DNA of 64,000 nucleotides, taken from NCBI RefSeq assembly GCF_009846885.1, contig NZ_WUWM01000001.1, positions 350,862 through 414,861 on the forward strand, in the 5' to 3' direction. This DNA comes from Paenibacillus puerhi (GTDB lineage: Bacteria > Bacillota > Bacilli > Paenibacillales > NBRC-103111). Under the pieces are notes generated by a model. That model made no database searches. It saw only the letters and a program-made list of their open reading frames with translations, and was not told the DNA's origin. Both the position numbers and the translations under genes were made by a program. Within the stretch, counting starts at the first letter, position 1; each line of letters opens with the position of its first letter. Below are positions 53,456-62,636 of the stretch, piece by piece.

Positions 53456-54548
53456 TGACAACCTGGTAAGAAAAGGACTCATTTCGATCCTTCCTTGGGA
53501 ACAATATGGCATGGAGGTTGTTGGCGAAGCCAAGAATGGAGAAAAGGCTCTTGAGTTATTAGCATCGCTGAAAGTGGATCTATTGCTTACAGATCTAGCT
53601 ATGCCTGTAATGTCAGGAATGGAGCTGATGCGAATCGTTCGGAAGCAATATCCCCAAATCTTTATTGTCGTGCTTACTCTTCATCAGGACTTTGAATATA
53701 TTCAGGAATGCCTAAGACTCGGAGCCATCGATTATATAGCCAAAGTCGAAATGGAACAGGAGAACTCTGGCGAAGTGTTCATGAGAGTGAAAGCGAGGAT
53801 TTTGGAGGAACAATTGAAAATCAGTTCAGCTTCTGAATCGGGTGAGTCTAAGAGCAAAGAGCTGGAGATGTTCTATGACATAATCATTGGCGAAACGCTG
53901 GGTTCCATCAACGAAGATAGGCTTACCGACTTGAAAAAGCGCGGACAAGCATTAGGTTGGGTTCATAGAGTATCCGAGTTTGAATGTTTCTTAGAAGATC
54001 TAAAAAATATGCAATTGCCTCCTGCCAAGCTTATGTCATTTCTGCATTCGCAATGGAACGTATGGGATAGAATTTATAACTCCGTAACCGAGAACCACAT
54101 CGAACTGCCGGACTCCTTTCATTCTTGGACTGAGGTGAAGGACTGGCTATACGAGGTTAGAGAATTAGTAGCGAAAGCCATCGGAAAGGCCCAGTACTCG
54201 GAAGAGGTTAAAGATTGCATCGCGAGAGCGGTTCAGGCGATGCACGATGAATTATCCGAATCGGTCCATGCTTCGGAAATGGCGAAGAGGGTGAATATGA
54301 GCCGGAGCTACTTCAGTCAGTGCTTTAAAGATCTTATCGGCATGACCTATAATGAGTATTTACGACATATTCGTATGGAGAAAGCCAAGGAATATTTGCA
54401 ATACACGCAAAAAACCATTCAATGGATTACCGAAAATACGGGATATACCGATCAGAAATATTTCAGCCGCATTTTTCAAGAAAAAACGGGCATGCTTCCC
54501 AGCGAATATCGGCAATTAACCCATTCGGAGATACAAGTGTCCGATTAG
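53430..54548 (+). CDS. AraC-type response regulator, YesN type (second)
   Basis: 372 residues. Receiver with IVDDDNL, phospho-acceptor D55 in LTDLAMP, LTLHQDF and K in YIAKVEME; a shorter middle part than the first regulator; and a C-terminal AraC HTH pair (HASEMAKRVNMSRSYFSQCF and TIQWITENTGYTDQKYFSRIF). It starts with TTG after GGAGGTG within the kinase gene (26-base overlap), giving coupled translation. Likely activates the importer and GH43 genes downstream. Confidence 0.9.
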   Translation: MIKVLIVDDDNLVRKGLISILPWEQYGMEVVGEAKNGEKALELLASLKVDLLLTDLAMPVMSGMELMRIVRKQYPQIFIVVLTLHQDFEYIQECLRLGAIDYIAKVEMEQENSGEVFMRVKARILEEQLKISSASESGESKSKELEMFYDIIIGETLGSINEDRLTDLKKRGQALGWVHRVSEFECFLEDLKNMQLPPAKLMSFLHSQWNVWDRIYNSVTENHIELPDSFHSWTEVKDWLYEVRELVAKAIGKAQYSEEVKDCIARAVQAMHDELSESVHASEMAKRVNMSRSYFSQCFKDLIGMTYNEYLRHIRMEKAKEYLQYTQKTIQWITENTGYTDQKYFSRIFQEKTGMLPSEYRQLTHSEIQVSD

Positions 54549-54690
54549 TTGGGGGACATTTGTCTAACTCGCAGTCAAAATCCCTTCATATCTCTACCCT
54601 ATCTGACAACCGCGTTCACTCACGAAGGCGGTTTCTATCATGTTATACTTGTTTCCACGAGGTCATATAAGCGAAAGCAGGGAATGTACG

Positions 54691-56367
54691 ATGAAGAGAA
54701 GACAGTGGATGATTGGCTTGATCGTCCTGACACTGTTCGTTAGCGCGTGCAGCACCTCGAATGAGTCAAACGAAGGGACTAACTTAAGTGAAAGGACGCC
54801 ACCCGATCCATTCGGTAAATACGAGGAGCCGGTTACGGTGCGAATAGCTATGGTTGTCGAATCCACGAAGTCGATGCTGGAGGGAGAGACTCTACTCGAC
54901 AATCAATACACTCGCAACATCAAAGAAAACTTAAACATAAACGTGGATTATTCCTTGAAAGCATCGCCTACAAATTATAACCAAAAAGTAAGCTTGGCTA
55001 TAGCAAGCAATGATCTGCCAGACGCTATGATAGTAGGACCCGTGGAATTGAAACAAATGGTTGAGGCGGGTCAACTAGCAGATATGACGGATGTGTACAA
55101 AAGCTACGCCTCCCCTGTCATAAAAAGAATAGTGGAAAGCACGGGCGGAGAAGCCGTTCAAAGCGTTACGTTCGATGGGAAAATGATGGCTATCCCTAAT
55201 GTTCAGCTGCGAGCGGATGGTGTTCATTTGTTATGGATTCGCAAGGACTGGTTGGAAAAGCTGAGCATGGATCCGCCTAGAACGATCGAAGAGCTTGAAG
55301 CCGTAGCGCGAGCATTCGTTGATCAAGATCCTGACGGTAATAAGAAATCAGATACGATAGGGATCGCTGGACATGGCTCAGCGGGTAAGCTGTATGCAAA
55401 CTTCCTTCAGCCAACAAACAATTTGTATGGATTGGATGGCATATTTGCCGCTTATAATGCTTATCCGGGTTATTGGCTAGAGAAAGACGGTAAAGTGGTC
55501 TACGGTTCGACCGAACCGGAAACAAAAGAAGCATTGAGTAAATTAAAGGATATTTATTTATCGGGGTTGATTGATCAAGAAATCGGCGTGCGTCAGGAGC
55601 CTTGGGAAACCATCATAAGTGGTCAAGCAGGGATGTTCTTTGGGCCGTGGTGGGCGCCATATGGGCCGGTGAGCGATGCCATTATGAAAAATCCGAAAGC
55701 GAATTGGCAAGCCTACGCGCTTCCTCTTGACCGAAATGGCGAATATCGTCCTCATATGAGTACATCATCCAGTCATTTTGTTGTCGTGCGCAAAGGGTAT
55801 GAGCATCCTGAAGCCGTTATGAAAATATTGAACAACTTAGTTCGAGGAGAAAGCGAAGGCACGTTTACGACCGAAAGAGGTCCCACGGAATACCCGTTAA
55901 AATTAACCTTTGCTCCATCCGATGAAACGGAATATGAAGTGAAGGCACTAAGACAAGTGTTGGCGGGGACCAAAACCGCCCAGGATTTTCTGGATAAACC
56001 CGAGTATAAGCTGCTGCGTACCGATGCGGAGAAGATAGGTTCCGTGAAAGTAGAGAACCACGATCAATACGACATTCAGTATTGGGATCCTAGTAAAGAC
56101 AGGCCGATGTGGGTTCGCGCTTATGCTTTGATGGTGGGCGGATCACCGCTCATTGATAATAAGATGAACGGCGTGTTTAGCGTCACCTACTCTCAAACGA
56201 AAACGATGGAGAGAAGATGGGAAAAGCTTCAGAAGCTTGAAAATGAAGCCTTCCTCAAAATTATTTTGGGAGCGGCTCCACTTGATACATTCGACCAGTT
56301 CGTAGAGGATTGGAAGAAGCAAGGCGGAGAACAGATTATTCAAGAAGTAACCGAGTTGAAACAGTAA
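54691..56367 (+). CDS. Sugar-binding lipoprotein, LplA type (first of two)
   Basis: 558 residues, lipobox VSAC with lipidated C20. It shows the 'DQDPDGNKKSDTIGI' calcium-loop-like motif near residue 215 and the general form of LplA-type binding proteins. Start at 54691; the ribosome site is weak (AGCAGGGA). An inverted repeat (AACCGC/GCGGTT) near 54610-54630 precedes the gene. Followed after 33 bases by a permease gene. A second LplA-type gene follows the permeases, so two binding proteins may share one channel. Confidence 0.92.
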   Translation: MKRRQWMIGLIVLTLFVSACSTSNESNEGTNLSERTPPDPFGKYEEPVTVRIAMVVESTKSMLEGETLLDNQYTRNIKENLNINVDYSLKASPTNYNQKVSLAIASNDLPDAMIVGPVELKQMVEAGQLADMTDVYKSYASPVIKRIVESTGGEAVQSVTFDGKMMAIPNVQLRADGVHLLWIRKDWLEKLSMDPPRTIEELEAVARAFVDQDPDGNKKSDTIGIAGHGSAGKLYANFLQPTNNLYGLDGIFAAYNAYPGYWLEKDGKVVYGSTEPETKEALSKLKDIYLSGLIDQEIGVRQEPWETIISGQAGMFFGPWWAPYGPVSDAIMKNPKANWQAYALPLDRNGEYRPHMSTSSSHFVVVRKGYEHPEAVMKILNNLVRGESEGTFTTERGPTEYPLKLTFAPSDETEYEVKALRQVLAGTKTAQDFLDKPEYKLLRTDAEKIGSVKVENHDQYDIQYWDPSKDRPMWVRAYALMVGGSPLIDNKMNGVFSVTYSQTKTMERRWEKLQKLENEAFLKIILGAAPLDTFDQFVEDWKKQGGEQIIQEVTELKQ

Positions 56368-56400
56368 AAAATGCGCCAAAAAATAAGAAGGAGGAGCAGC

Positions 56401-57366
56401 ATGAGAGGAAACGACACAGTGGTAAAACAAATGATGATTACGAGATCGCGTAATAATAGGACAAGGCCAAAGGACAAATATAGGTTGTTTCTGATGGCGC
56501 TGCCATTCCTAGCCCTGGCCTTCCTATTCTCCTATCTGCCACTATACGGATGGATCTATGCTTTTTATGATTATCGACCCGGTATACCGTTGTCCGAGTC
56601 GGAATTTATGGGTTTTGATTGGTTCAGCTCCATGATTTCCAATGAAGTTCAGCGTCAGGAAGTGATGAGGGTATTACGGAATACGTTCGCCATAAGTAGT
56701 CTGAATATTCTGACCTCTATTCTGCCCGTTATTTTTGCCGTCTTCCTGGCTGAGCTGCGCAGTGCCAAATTCAAGAAGCTGGTGCAAACGCTCACAACGC
56801 TGCCGAACTTCATTAGCTGGGTACTTGTCTACTCGTTTGCGTTCATGTTGTTCTCTGTTAACAATGGCTTCATCAACAACCTTCTGATGGATCTGGGTTG
56901 GATTTCCCAGCCGATAAACATTCTCGCCTCCGACGATCATACATGGCTATCTATGACATTGTGGAGCGTGTGGAAAGGTCTGGGATGGGGAGCCATTATG
57001 TATATTGCCGCTATTATGAGCATTGATCAGGAGCTCTATGAGGCGGCGAAAGTCGACGGCGCCGGGCGGTACCGTCTGATGTGGCACGTAACGATACCGG
57101 GTATTATGCCGACGTTTTTCGTGCTGCTGCTTCTCTCCATCGGTAACTTCATCAATAACGGGATGGAGCAGTTCTATGTGTTCCAGAATGCGATGAATAC
57201 CCATAATATCGAGGTTCTAGACCTATATGTGTACAATATCGGAATGGCCAACTCCAATTTCGGTTTCGCCACGGCCGTAAGCTTGTTAAAGTCGCTTGTA
57301 AGCTTGTTTCTGTTATTCATGGCAAACAGCATGTCAAAAGTCATTCGCGGCGAAAGCATCTTTTAA
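56401..57366 (+). CDS. ABC sugar importer permease, LplB type (second)
   Basis: 321 residues with six hydrophobic segments from RLFLMALPFLALAFLFSYLP. EAA loop: QELYEAAKVDGAGRYRLMWHVTIP. Start at ATG 56401, since AAGGAGGAG lies upstream. It pairs with the permease at 57400 and lacks an ATPase partner in the window. Confidence 0.92.
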   Translation: MRGNDTVVKQMMITRSRNNRTRPKDKYRLFLMALPFLALAFLFSYLPLYGWIYAFYDYRPGIPLSESEFMGFDWFSSMISNEVQRQEVMRVLRNTFAISSLNILTSILPVIFAVFLAELRSAKFKKLVQTLTTLPNFISWVLVYSFAFMLFSVNNGFINNLLMDLGWISQPINILASDDHTWLSMTLWSVWKGLGWGAIMYIAAIMSIDQELYEAAKVDGAGRYRLMWHVTIPGIMPTFFVLLLLSIGNFINNGMEQFYVFQNAMNTHNIEVLDLYVYNIGMANSNFGFATAVSLLKSLVSLFLLFMANSMSKVIRGESIF

Positions 57367-57399
57367 TAGTATTCGTCCAGAAGGGAGAACGCGAACACC

Positions 57400-58284
57400 A
57401 TGGCCATTAAAGAGAAGTTTTCATTGTTTCACTTCGTGAATTATGTCGTCTTCGCAATTATCACCATCATATGCGTATTCCCGTTCTACTATTTATTCAT
57501 TAATACGATCAGCAGCAACGATCTGAGCAGCAGAGGTCTCGTTATGTTTTACCCGAAGGACATACACTGGACGAATTATATCGACGTCTTCCAGATTCCG
57601 GGTCTGGGGCAGGCAGCGCTCGTATCCGTCGGACGTACGGTACTGGGTACCCTTCTGACGGTTGCCGCATCGGCGTTTCTTGGCTACCTATTCACGAAGC
57701 AAATGTGGGGACGCAGCTTCTGGTATCGCTTCTTAATCATTACGATGTATTTCAACGCGGGCTTGATCCCCTGGTACTTGACCATGCTGCAGTTGGGCCT
57801 GACCAATAATTTCTGGGCCTATATTTTGCCGGCCATCGTCCAACCGTTCTTTATCATCTTAGTCAAAACCTTCGTCGAGTCGACGCCGCTAGCCCTACAG
57901 GAGTCTGCGCAAATCGATGGGGCCGGATATTTCACGGTGTTCGCGAAAATCATTATTCCCCTGATTATGCCGATATTGGCCACCATTGCCATCTTCTCAG
58001 CCGTTTCGCAGTGGAACAGCTTTACGGATACGTTGTTTCTGATCACGGATCAGAATTTGTTTTCCTTACAGTTCGTTCTTTATCGGTACATGAACGAAGC
58101 GACCTCGATTGCCCAGTTAATGAAGCAGTCAACTGGCGCAACGATGGATCTGAGCAGCATGGCTACGCCGACATCGATTCAGACCACCGTCTCTATGGTT
58201 GTTGTGTTGCCCATTCTGCTGATCTATCCATTCTTTCAACGATTTTTCGTAAAAGGGATTATGATAGGCGCCGTGAAAGGATAA
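57400..58284 (+). CDS. ABC sugar importer permease, LplC type (second)
   Basis: 294 residues, six hydrophobic segments. EAA-like loop PLALQESAQIDGAGYFTVFAKIIIP and C-terminal RFFVKGIMIGAVKG as in LplC/YtcP. GAAGGGAG precedes the ATG. It lies 33 bases after its partner. Confidence 0.92.
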   Translation: MAIKEKFSLFHFVNYVVFAIITIICVFPFYYLFINTISSNDLSSRGLVMFYPKDIHWTNYIDVFQIPGLGQAALVSVGRTVLGTLLTVAASAFLGYLFTKQMWGRSFWYRFLIITMYFNAGLIPWYLTMLQLGLTNNFWAYILPAIVQPFFIILVKTFVESTPLALQESAQIDGAGYFTVFAKIIIPLIMPILATIAIFSAVSQWNSFTDTLFLITDQNLFSLQFVLYRYMNEATSIAQLMKQSTGATMDLSSMATPTSIQTTVSMVVVLPILLIYPFFQRFFVKGIMIGAVKG

Positions 58285-58317
58285 TGGCTATTAGCGATGC
58301 ATGTCCATAAAGGAGGT

Positions 58318-58347
58318 GAAACACTCGGACGAGGGGTGTGTTTATCT
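58318..58347 (+). promoter_or_regulatory. Hairpin in the permease to second binding-protein spacer
   Basis: AAACAC pairs with GTGTTT around a GC-rich loop directly after an orphan AAAGGAGGTG sequence that has no start codon at proper distance. It may be a leader structure or the trace of a lost reading frame. Confidence 0.35.
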
Positions 58348-58409
58348 TTAAGACGAATGGTGTCAGATGAAAGTAGTTAGTGAGAATGTACAGGGGAGGA
58401 TTTTTCTAC

Positions 58410-60173
58410 ATGGCAAAGAGGATGCTTACTTCCACGCTTCTTGTGCTAACTTGTGCGATCATGATATTCACCGCTGCATGCAGCAGCAATGTTGGGAAAA
58501 CAAAGGACTCCAATACAGGGACCGCAACCAATGGCGGGGAAGCAAGCGAGAACAGAGAAGAGATTACGATCAATGTTTTTTCCATGCTATCTAACTATGC
58601 AGGAGAGCAGCCGGGATGGTTCGCGAAAGTAGTAAAGGACAAATTCAACATTAAGCTGAACATCATTTCCTCGAACTTGGCCGGCGGGCAGCAAAAAATC
58701 GCTACGATGATGGCTTCAGGCGACATGGGGGACCTTGTCGTATTCGGTACGAATGGCAAGGACTATCAGGATGCCATTAAAGCCGGTTTGCTGCTGGATT
58801 GGACGAAGGACGACTTGCTTACTAAATATGGGCAAGGTATGTTAGCCAATGCGCCAAAAGCGATTGAAGCAAACAAGAAGCAATTCGGCGGAGGTAAAGC
58901 GGTATACGGAATCGGCTTCGATGTGGGCATTGGTGAAGGTCCTTCCGAGGGCGCGACGATGACCTATGGTCCGAATCTGCGCTGGGACTTGTATCAGAAG
59001 CTTGGGAGTCCGGAAATTAAAACCTTGAATGACTACTTGCCCGTTCTGAAGCAAATGCAGAAGCTGGAACCGAAAAGCGAATCTGGCCGTCCGACTTATG
59101 GTATTTCTTTGTGGGCGGATTGGGACGGGAACTACATGACGCTGGCCAAAGTCGTTGCCCAGTTCTATGGTTATAACGAGGGCGATGGCCTTAATCCGGC
59201 AGGTCTGATTCTGACGCATCAGAACAAGGATGAGTGGCAAGGCGTACTTGATGAAAACGGACATTATCTGGAAGGATTGAAATTTTATTTCGATGCCAAC
59301 CAAATGGGATTGCTTGATCCAGACTCCTTGACTCAAAAATTCGCGGATGTATCGAGCAAGTTCCAGGACGGACAAATTTTCTTCTCGCACTTTCCTTGGG
59401 TAGACAACGTTTACAATACCCCTGAGCGTACCGCGGCGGGGAAAGGTCTCGCACTGGTGCCATTCTCTGAAGAGAAGATCACGTCATATGGTCAGAGTCC
59501 TTACGGTGGAAATCGGATTTGGGCGATTGGCGCGAAAACGAAGGATCCAGCCAGAGTCATGGAGCTCATCGATTGGTTGTATACGCCGGAAGGCGTCATG
59601 GAGTCGAACTATGGTCCAAAAGGGTTGGCGTGGGATATCGACAAGAATGGAAAGCCGTACGTAACGGAGTTTGGCTGGAAGGCATTACCTGGTAAAGCGG
59701 AGCCGGTGCCTGCGGAATATGGCGGCGGAACGTTCAAAGACGGATTGAATCAAATCAATAATACGACATTAAAACTTACGAATATTCATCCGGAAACAGG
59801 CGAACCGTACGATTATAGTATTTGGACTTCTACTCTGAATCACAATCCAGATCCTGTCACAAAGAGCTGGCGTGAAGCAATGGGGGTTATGACGGCAAAG
59901 GAATACTTCGTGAAAAAGGATAAGATAGAGGTTTCCAAGCCTTTCTTCACGACCGAAACTCCTGCTACGCCATCTGCCCAAATGCAGCAGATGATAACCG
60001 GAATCGGCAAAATCATTAAAGAATACTCTTGGAAAATGATATTTGCGAAAAATGAGGCCGAGTATAATAAACTGAAGGAAGAAATGATCTCGAAAGCGAA
60101 AGGTCTTGGCTATGACAAGGTTATCAAGTATGAAGTAGATCTGGCAACAAAAACGGTGTTTCCTCATAGATAA
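58410..60173 (+). CDS. Sugar-binding lipoprotein, LplA type (second of two)
   Basis: 587 residues, lipobox TAAC with lipidated C24, then an Asn/Gly/Glu linker. Solute-binding fold with KFNIKLNIISSN, DMGDLVVFGTNGKDYQ and GLNPAGLILTH. GGGGAGG precedes the ATG by about 9 bases. It follows the permease pair. It is not a close copy of the protein at 54691, so the two probably bind different sugars or different chain lengths while feeding the same permeases. Confidence 0.9.
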   Translation: MAKRMLTSTLLVLTCAIMIFTAACSSNVGKTKDSNTGTATNGGEASENREEITINVFSMLSNYAGEQPGWFAKVVKDKFNIKLNIISSNLAGGQQKIATMMASGDMGDLVVFGTNGKDYQDAIKAGLLLDWTKDDLLTKYGQGMLANAPKAIEANKKQFGGGKAVYGIGFDVGIGEGPSEGATMTYGPNLRWDLYQKLGSPEIKTLNDYLPVLKQMQKLEPKSESGRPTYGISLWADWDGNYMTLAKVVAQFYGYNEGDGLNPAGLILTHQNKDEWQGVLDENGHYLEGLKFYFDANQMGLLDPDSLTQKFADVSSKFQDGQIFFSHFPWVDNVYNTPERTAAGKGLALVPFSEEKITSYGQSPYGGNRIWAIGAKTKDPARVMELIDWLYTPEGVMESNYGPKGLAWDIDKNGKPYVTEFGWKALPGKAEPVPAEYGGGTFKDGLNQINNTTLKLTNIHPETGEPYDYSIWTSTLNHNPDPVTKSWREAMGVMTAKEYFVKKDKIEVSKPFFTTETPATPSAQMQQMITGIGKIIKEYSWKMIFAKNEAEYNKLKEEMISKAKGLGYDKVIKYEVDLATKTVFPHR

Positions 60174-60192
60174 GATATCCATCGCTTGATTC

Positions 60193-60226
60193 AATTCCCG
60201 TGCCAGCTGAGACTGGTACGGGAATT
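60193..60226 (+). terminator. Long hairpin between the second binding-protein gene and the GH43 gene
   Basis: AATTCCCGTGCCAG (60193-60206) and CTGGTACGGGAATT (60213-60226) form a 14-bp stem with one G-T pair and a 6-base loop. T run is poor, so it may lower rather than stop transcription into the GH43 gene. Confidence 0.55.
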
Positions 60227-60259
60227 TGTACATAAGCGGACAAGGAGAGTGAAAGGAAC

Positions 60260-61735
60260 ATGCATGCAGTAATTCAAGCCAAAGGTTATCAAGGAAACGA
60301 GACTTATGTAAATCCAATTCTTGCAGGAGACTATGCCGATCCTACAGTCGTTAGGGTTGGTAACGATTACTACATGACGCATTCCTGCTTCGAATTCGCG
60401 CCGGGCTTTCTGATTTGGCATTCCACCGATCTGGTCAACTGGGAGCCTATTGCGAAAGCGTTGACGGAATATGCCGGGAATGTATGGGCACCGGATTTGG
60501 TTTATTACAAGGGACAATTTTATATTTACGCGCCGATTGATGAAGAGATTATGGTGCTGACGGCTGTACAGCCGACAGGACCATGGAGTACTCCGACAAA
60601 AGTGGGCATACGCGGTATCGATCCCGGTCATGTCGCCGATGATGACGGCAACCGGTATTTGTTTTATGGATCAGGATACGTGGCGGAACTAACGCCCGAT
60701 GGGCTGTCGGTGAAAGGCGCGCCGCGCAAGGTTTTCAACGGCTGGCGCTTCCCGGAAGAATGGGTAGTGGAGGGCCGGTTCCTGGAGTCACCGAAATTGA
60801 CTTACCATGGCGGGTACTTCTACTTGACTGTGGCCCAAGGAGGATCCTCCGGACCTGCGACAAGCCACATGGTAGCTTCCGCCAGATCCAAGGATCCTTG
60901 GGGACCTTATGAGGATTCGCCCTATAATCCGATTGTCCGAACGCAAAGCCGGGGGGAAAGGTGGCTTTCGAAAGGTCATGGTTCGATCGTCAATACACCG
61001 GACGGAGACTGGTGGATCATCTACCACGCCTATGAGAAGGGATATTATACCCTAGGGAGACAGACACTTCTGGAGCCGCTGGAATGGACGGAGGATGGCT
61101 GGTTCCGCATACCGGAAGGCGTTAGCACCAGTCTGCCGATTCGAAAGCCTAGTGGGCGAGTCTTATATCGATCCGAGAGCTTCCGGGAGTTTCAATCCGA
61201 ATCCGGCGATCTAGGGTACGCTTGGAGCTGGTATAAGCCGACAAGTCCAATCAAATACGAGGTCGACCGTCGAACGATCACGATTAGCTCTGGTTCATCA
61301 AGCGCTCCACTGGTCTTCATGCCGAAAGACCATCATTACGAAGCAGAGGTTGAGATCGACATTTCGGAGAAGGCTGCATCAGGACGATTTGTCTTATTTT
61401 ATAATGACAAGACTTACAGTGGGCTCGAGCTTTCCGGCGAAGGTGTTCATGGAGTAATTCGCGGCTGGAGGACGCCTGCGAAGCCATGGCCTTCTTGTCA
61501 TCTCATCGTGCGTCTTCAATATATCTGGCATGAAGTGATTTTCTATTACAGCCATGACGGCAAGGAATGGACTAAATTCGAGCATTCCTTTGAAACTTCA
61601 GGCTGGCATCACAACGCACTTGGCGGATTTCTTGCGTTGCGGCTGGCGCTCTGGGCCCAAGGGCAAGGAAAGGTTACGTTCAAAAATTTCGACTATCATG
61701 CGCTGGAATGCGATCCAGAATGTCAGACGGTTTAG
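60260..61735 (+). CDS. GH43-family glycosidase
   Basis: 491 residues: an N-terminal five-bladed beta-propeller (about 1-305), with catalytic base Asp in GDYADPTVVR, the second acidic site in WAPDLVYY and the acid Glu in VEGRFLESPKL, then a C-terminal beta-sandwich (about 320-485) common in GH43 exo-enzymes. These act as beta-xylosidases, alpha-L-arabinofuranosidases or exo-galactanases. No signal peptide, so it works on imported sugars. AAAGGAAC precedes the ATG. It is the only hydrolase in this third locus and probably defines its substrate class. Confidence 0.9.
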   Translation: MHAVIQAKGYQGNETYVNPILAGDYADPTVVRVGNDYYMTHSCFEFAPGFLIWHSTDLVNWEPIAKALTEYAGNVWAPDLVYYKGQFYIYAPIDEEIMVLTAVQPTGPWSTPTKVGIRGIDPGHVADDDGNRYLFYGSGYVAELTPDGLSVKGAPRKVFNGWRFPEEWVVEGRFLESPKLTYHGGYFYLTVAQGGSSGPATSHMVASARSKDPWGPYEDSPYNPIVRTQSRGERWLSKGHGSIVNTPDGDWWIIYHAYEKGYYTLGRQTLLEPLEWTEDGWFRIPEGVSTSLPIRKPSGRVLYRSESFREFQSESGDLGYAWSWYKPTSPIKYEVDRRTITISSGSSSAPLVFMPKDHHYEAEVEIDISEKAASGRFVLFYNDKTYSGLELSGEGVHGVIRGWRTPAKPWPSCHLIVRLQYIWHEVIFYYSHDGKEWTKFEHSFETSGWHHNALGGFLALRLALWAQGQGKVTFKNFDYHALECDPECQTV

Positions 61736-61815
61736 AAAGCCCTGCAGCCGTGGTTTCCTAAACAGAGCCGCTGTCCACCATCAAATACTACTCGTATGGA
61801 AAAGAATCTAGATAA

Positions 61816-61825
61816 ATAATATACT
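61816..61825. promoter_or_regulatory. AT-rich motif ATAATATACT upstream of the XRE-cupin gene
   Basis: The 10-mer, within AAATAATATACTA, also occurs twice in tandem and once inverted upstream of the exporter gene at 62637. This suggests a binding site for the XRE-cupin regulator at its own promoter. Part of it (TATACT) may also serve as a -10 box. Confidence 0.45.
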
Positions 61826-61857
61826 AGCTATAACTGTTTTTTGTTGAGGTGAATCTA

Positions 61858-62418
61858 ATGGATGAAATCAATGAATCAAAAGAAATTGTATTACAAATCG
61901 GTGTTGCCTTGAAAAAGTACAGAAAAGAAAAAAACATGAGCTTAGACGACTTATCGGAACTAACGGGCGTAAGCAAACTTACTCTGGGGAATATCGAACG
62001 TGGCGAGACAAATCCAACTTTGGCGATTATATGGAAAATTTCAAAAGGTATATCTTTACCGCTATTGGCTTTGTTCAAATCAGAAGACTCTGCTAGTTTG
62101 TATCGAGCAGGTGAAGGACTGCGGTTTTCTAATGATCAAAAGAATTGGATCATTGAACCAGTCTTTAAAAGTAACGATATTGAAATGTGTCGGGCTTACT
62201 TACAGCCAAATAGCTCGTATCAGCCTGAAGGTCATCATGTCAATACATCTGAAATTGCGACAGTCATGACGGGTTCCATTGAAATTCAAGTCAATGGAGA
62301 GATTTACACATTGAATCAATATGATACTATCAGTTTTCGTGCAGATTGTCCTCATTCTTATACCAATCATACGGATAGCGAAACAGTGCTCCATATATCC
62401 TTAAAATACGGTTTCTAA
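61858..62418 (+). CDS. XRE-family regulator with C-terminal cupin
   Basis: 186 residues: a helix-turn-helix at about 14-70 (LDDLSELTGVSKLTLGNIERGETNP) and a cupin sensor at about 110-180 (SSYQPEGHHVNTSEIATVMTG, then RADCPHSYTNH). Such proteins usually repress an adjacent transporter or catabolic gene and respond to a small ligand. ATG 61858 has GAGGTG upstream; a GTG lies three codons earlier. The following gene is a CynX-type exporter, and shared upstream motifs suggest that this regulator controls both. Markedly AT-rich. Confidence 0.88.
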   Translation: MDEINESKEIVLQIGVALKKYRKEKNMSLDDLSELTGVSKLTLGNIERGETNPTLAIIWKISKGISLPLLALFKSEDSASLYRAGEGLRFSNDQKNWIIEPVFKSNDIEMCRAYLQPNSSYQPEGHHVNTSEIATVMTGSIEIQVNGEIYTLNQYDTISFRADCPHSYTNHTDSETVLHISLKYGF

Positions 62419-62439
62419 AGTCGAAAATTCCACTTATTA

Positions 62440-62490
62440 AATACAACTCTGAATTCCATGACGGGAATTTCAGAGTTGTATTTTTGTTTT
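62440..62490 (+). terminator. Intrinsic terminator after the XRE-cupin gene
   Basis: A long stem, with TACAACTCTGAA paired to TTCAGAGTTGTA plus TTCC/GGAA further in, is followed by TTTTTGTTTTT. Confidence 0.9.
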
Positions 62491-62501
62491 TAGATGAACA
62501 A

Positions 62502-62552
62502 AAGTATATTATAAAGTAATTATTGATAAAAATAATATACTATAATATACTT
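62502..62552. promoter_or_regulatory. Repeated AT-rich operator-like motif before the exporter gene
   Basis: AAGTATATTATA (62502-62513) is the exact inverted complement of TATAATATACTT (62541-62552). In addition ATAATATACT is repeated head to tail at 62532-62541 and 62542-62551. The same 10-mer lies before the XRE-cupin gene. The arrangement suggests cooperative binding of the neighbouring regulator, or DNA looping, at the exporter promoter. Confidence 0.6.
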
Positions 62553-62636
62553 TATTTATTCGCGCGGATGTATTGTTTTTTTAAAATCAGCAGGAAGCAA
62601 ATAATTACGTAAGAATTCAGGAAGGAGAAATTAAGA

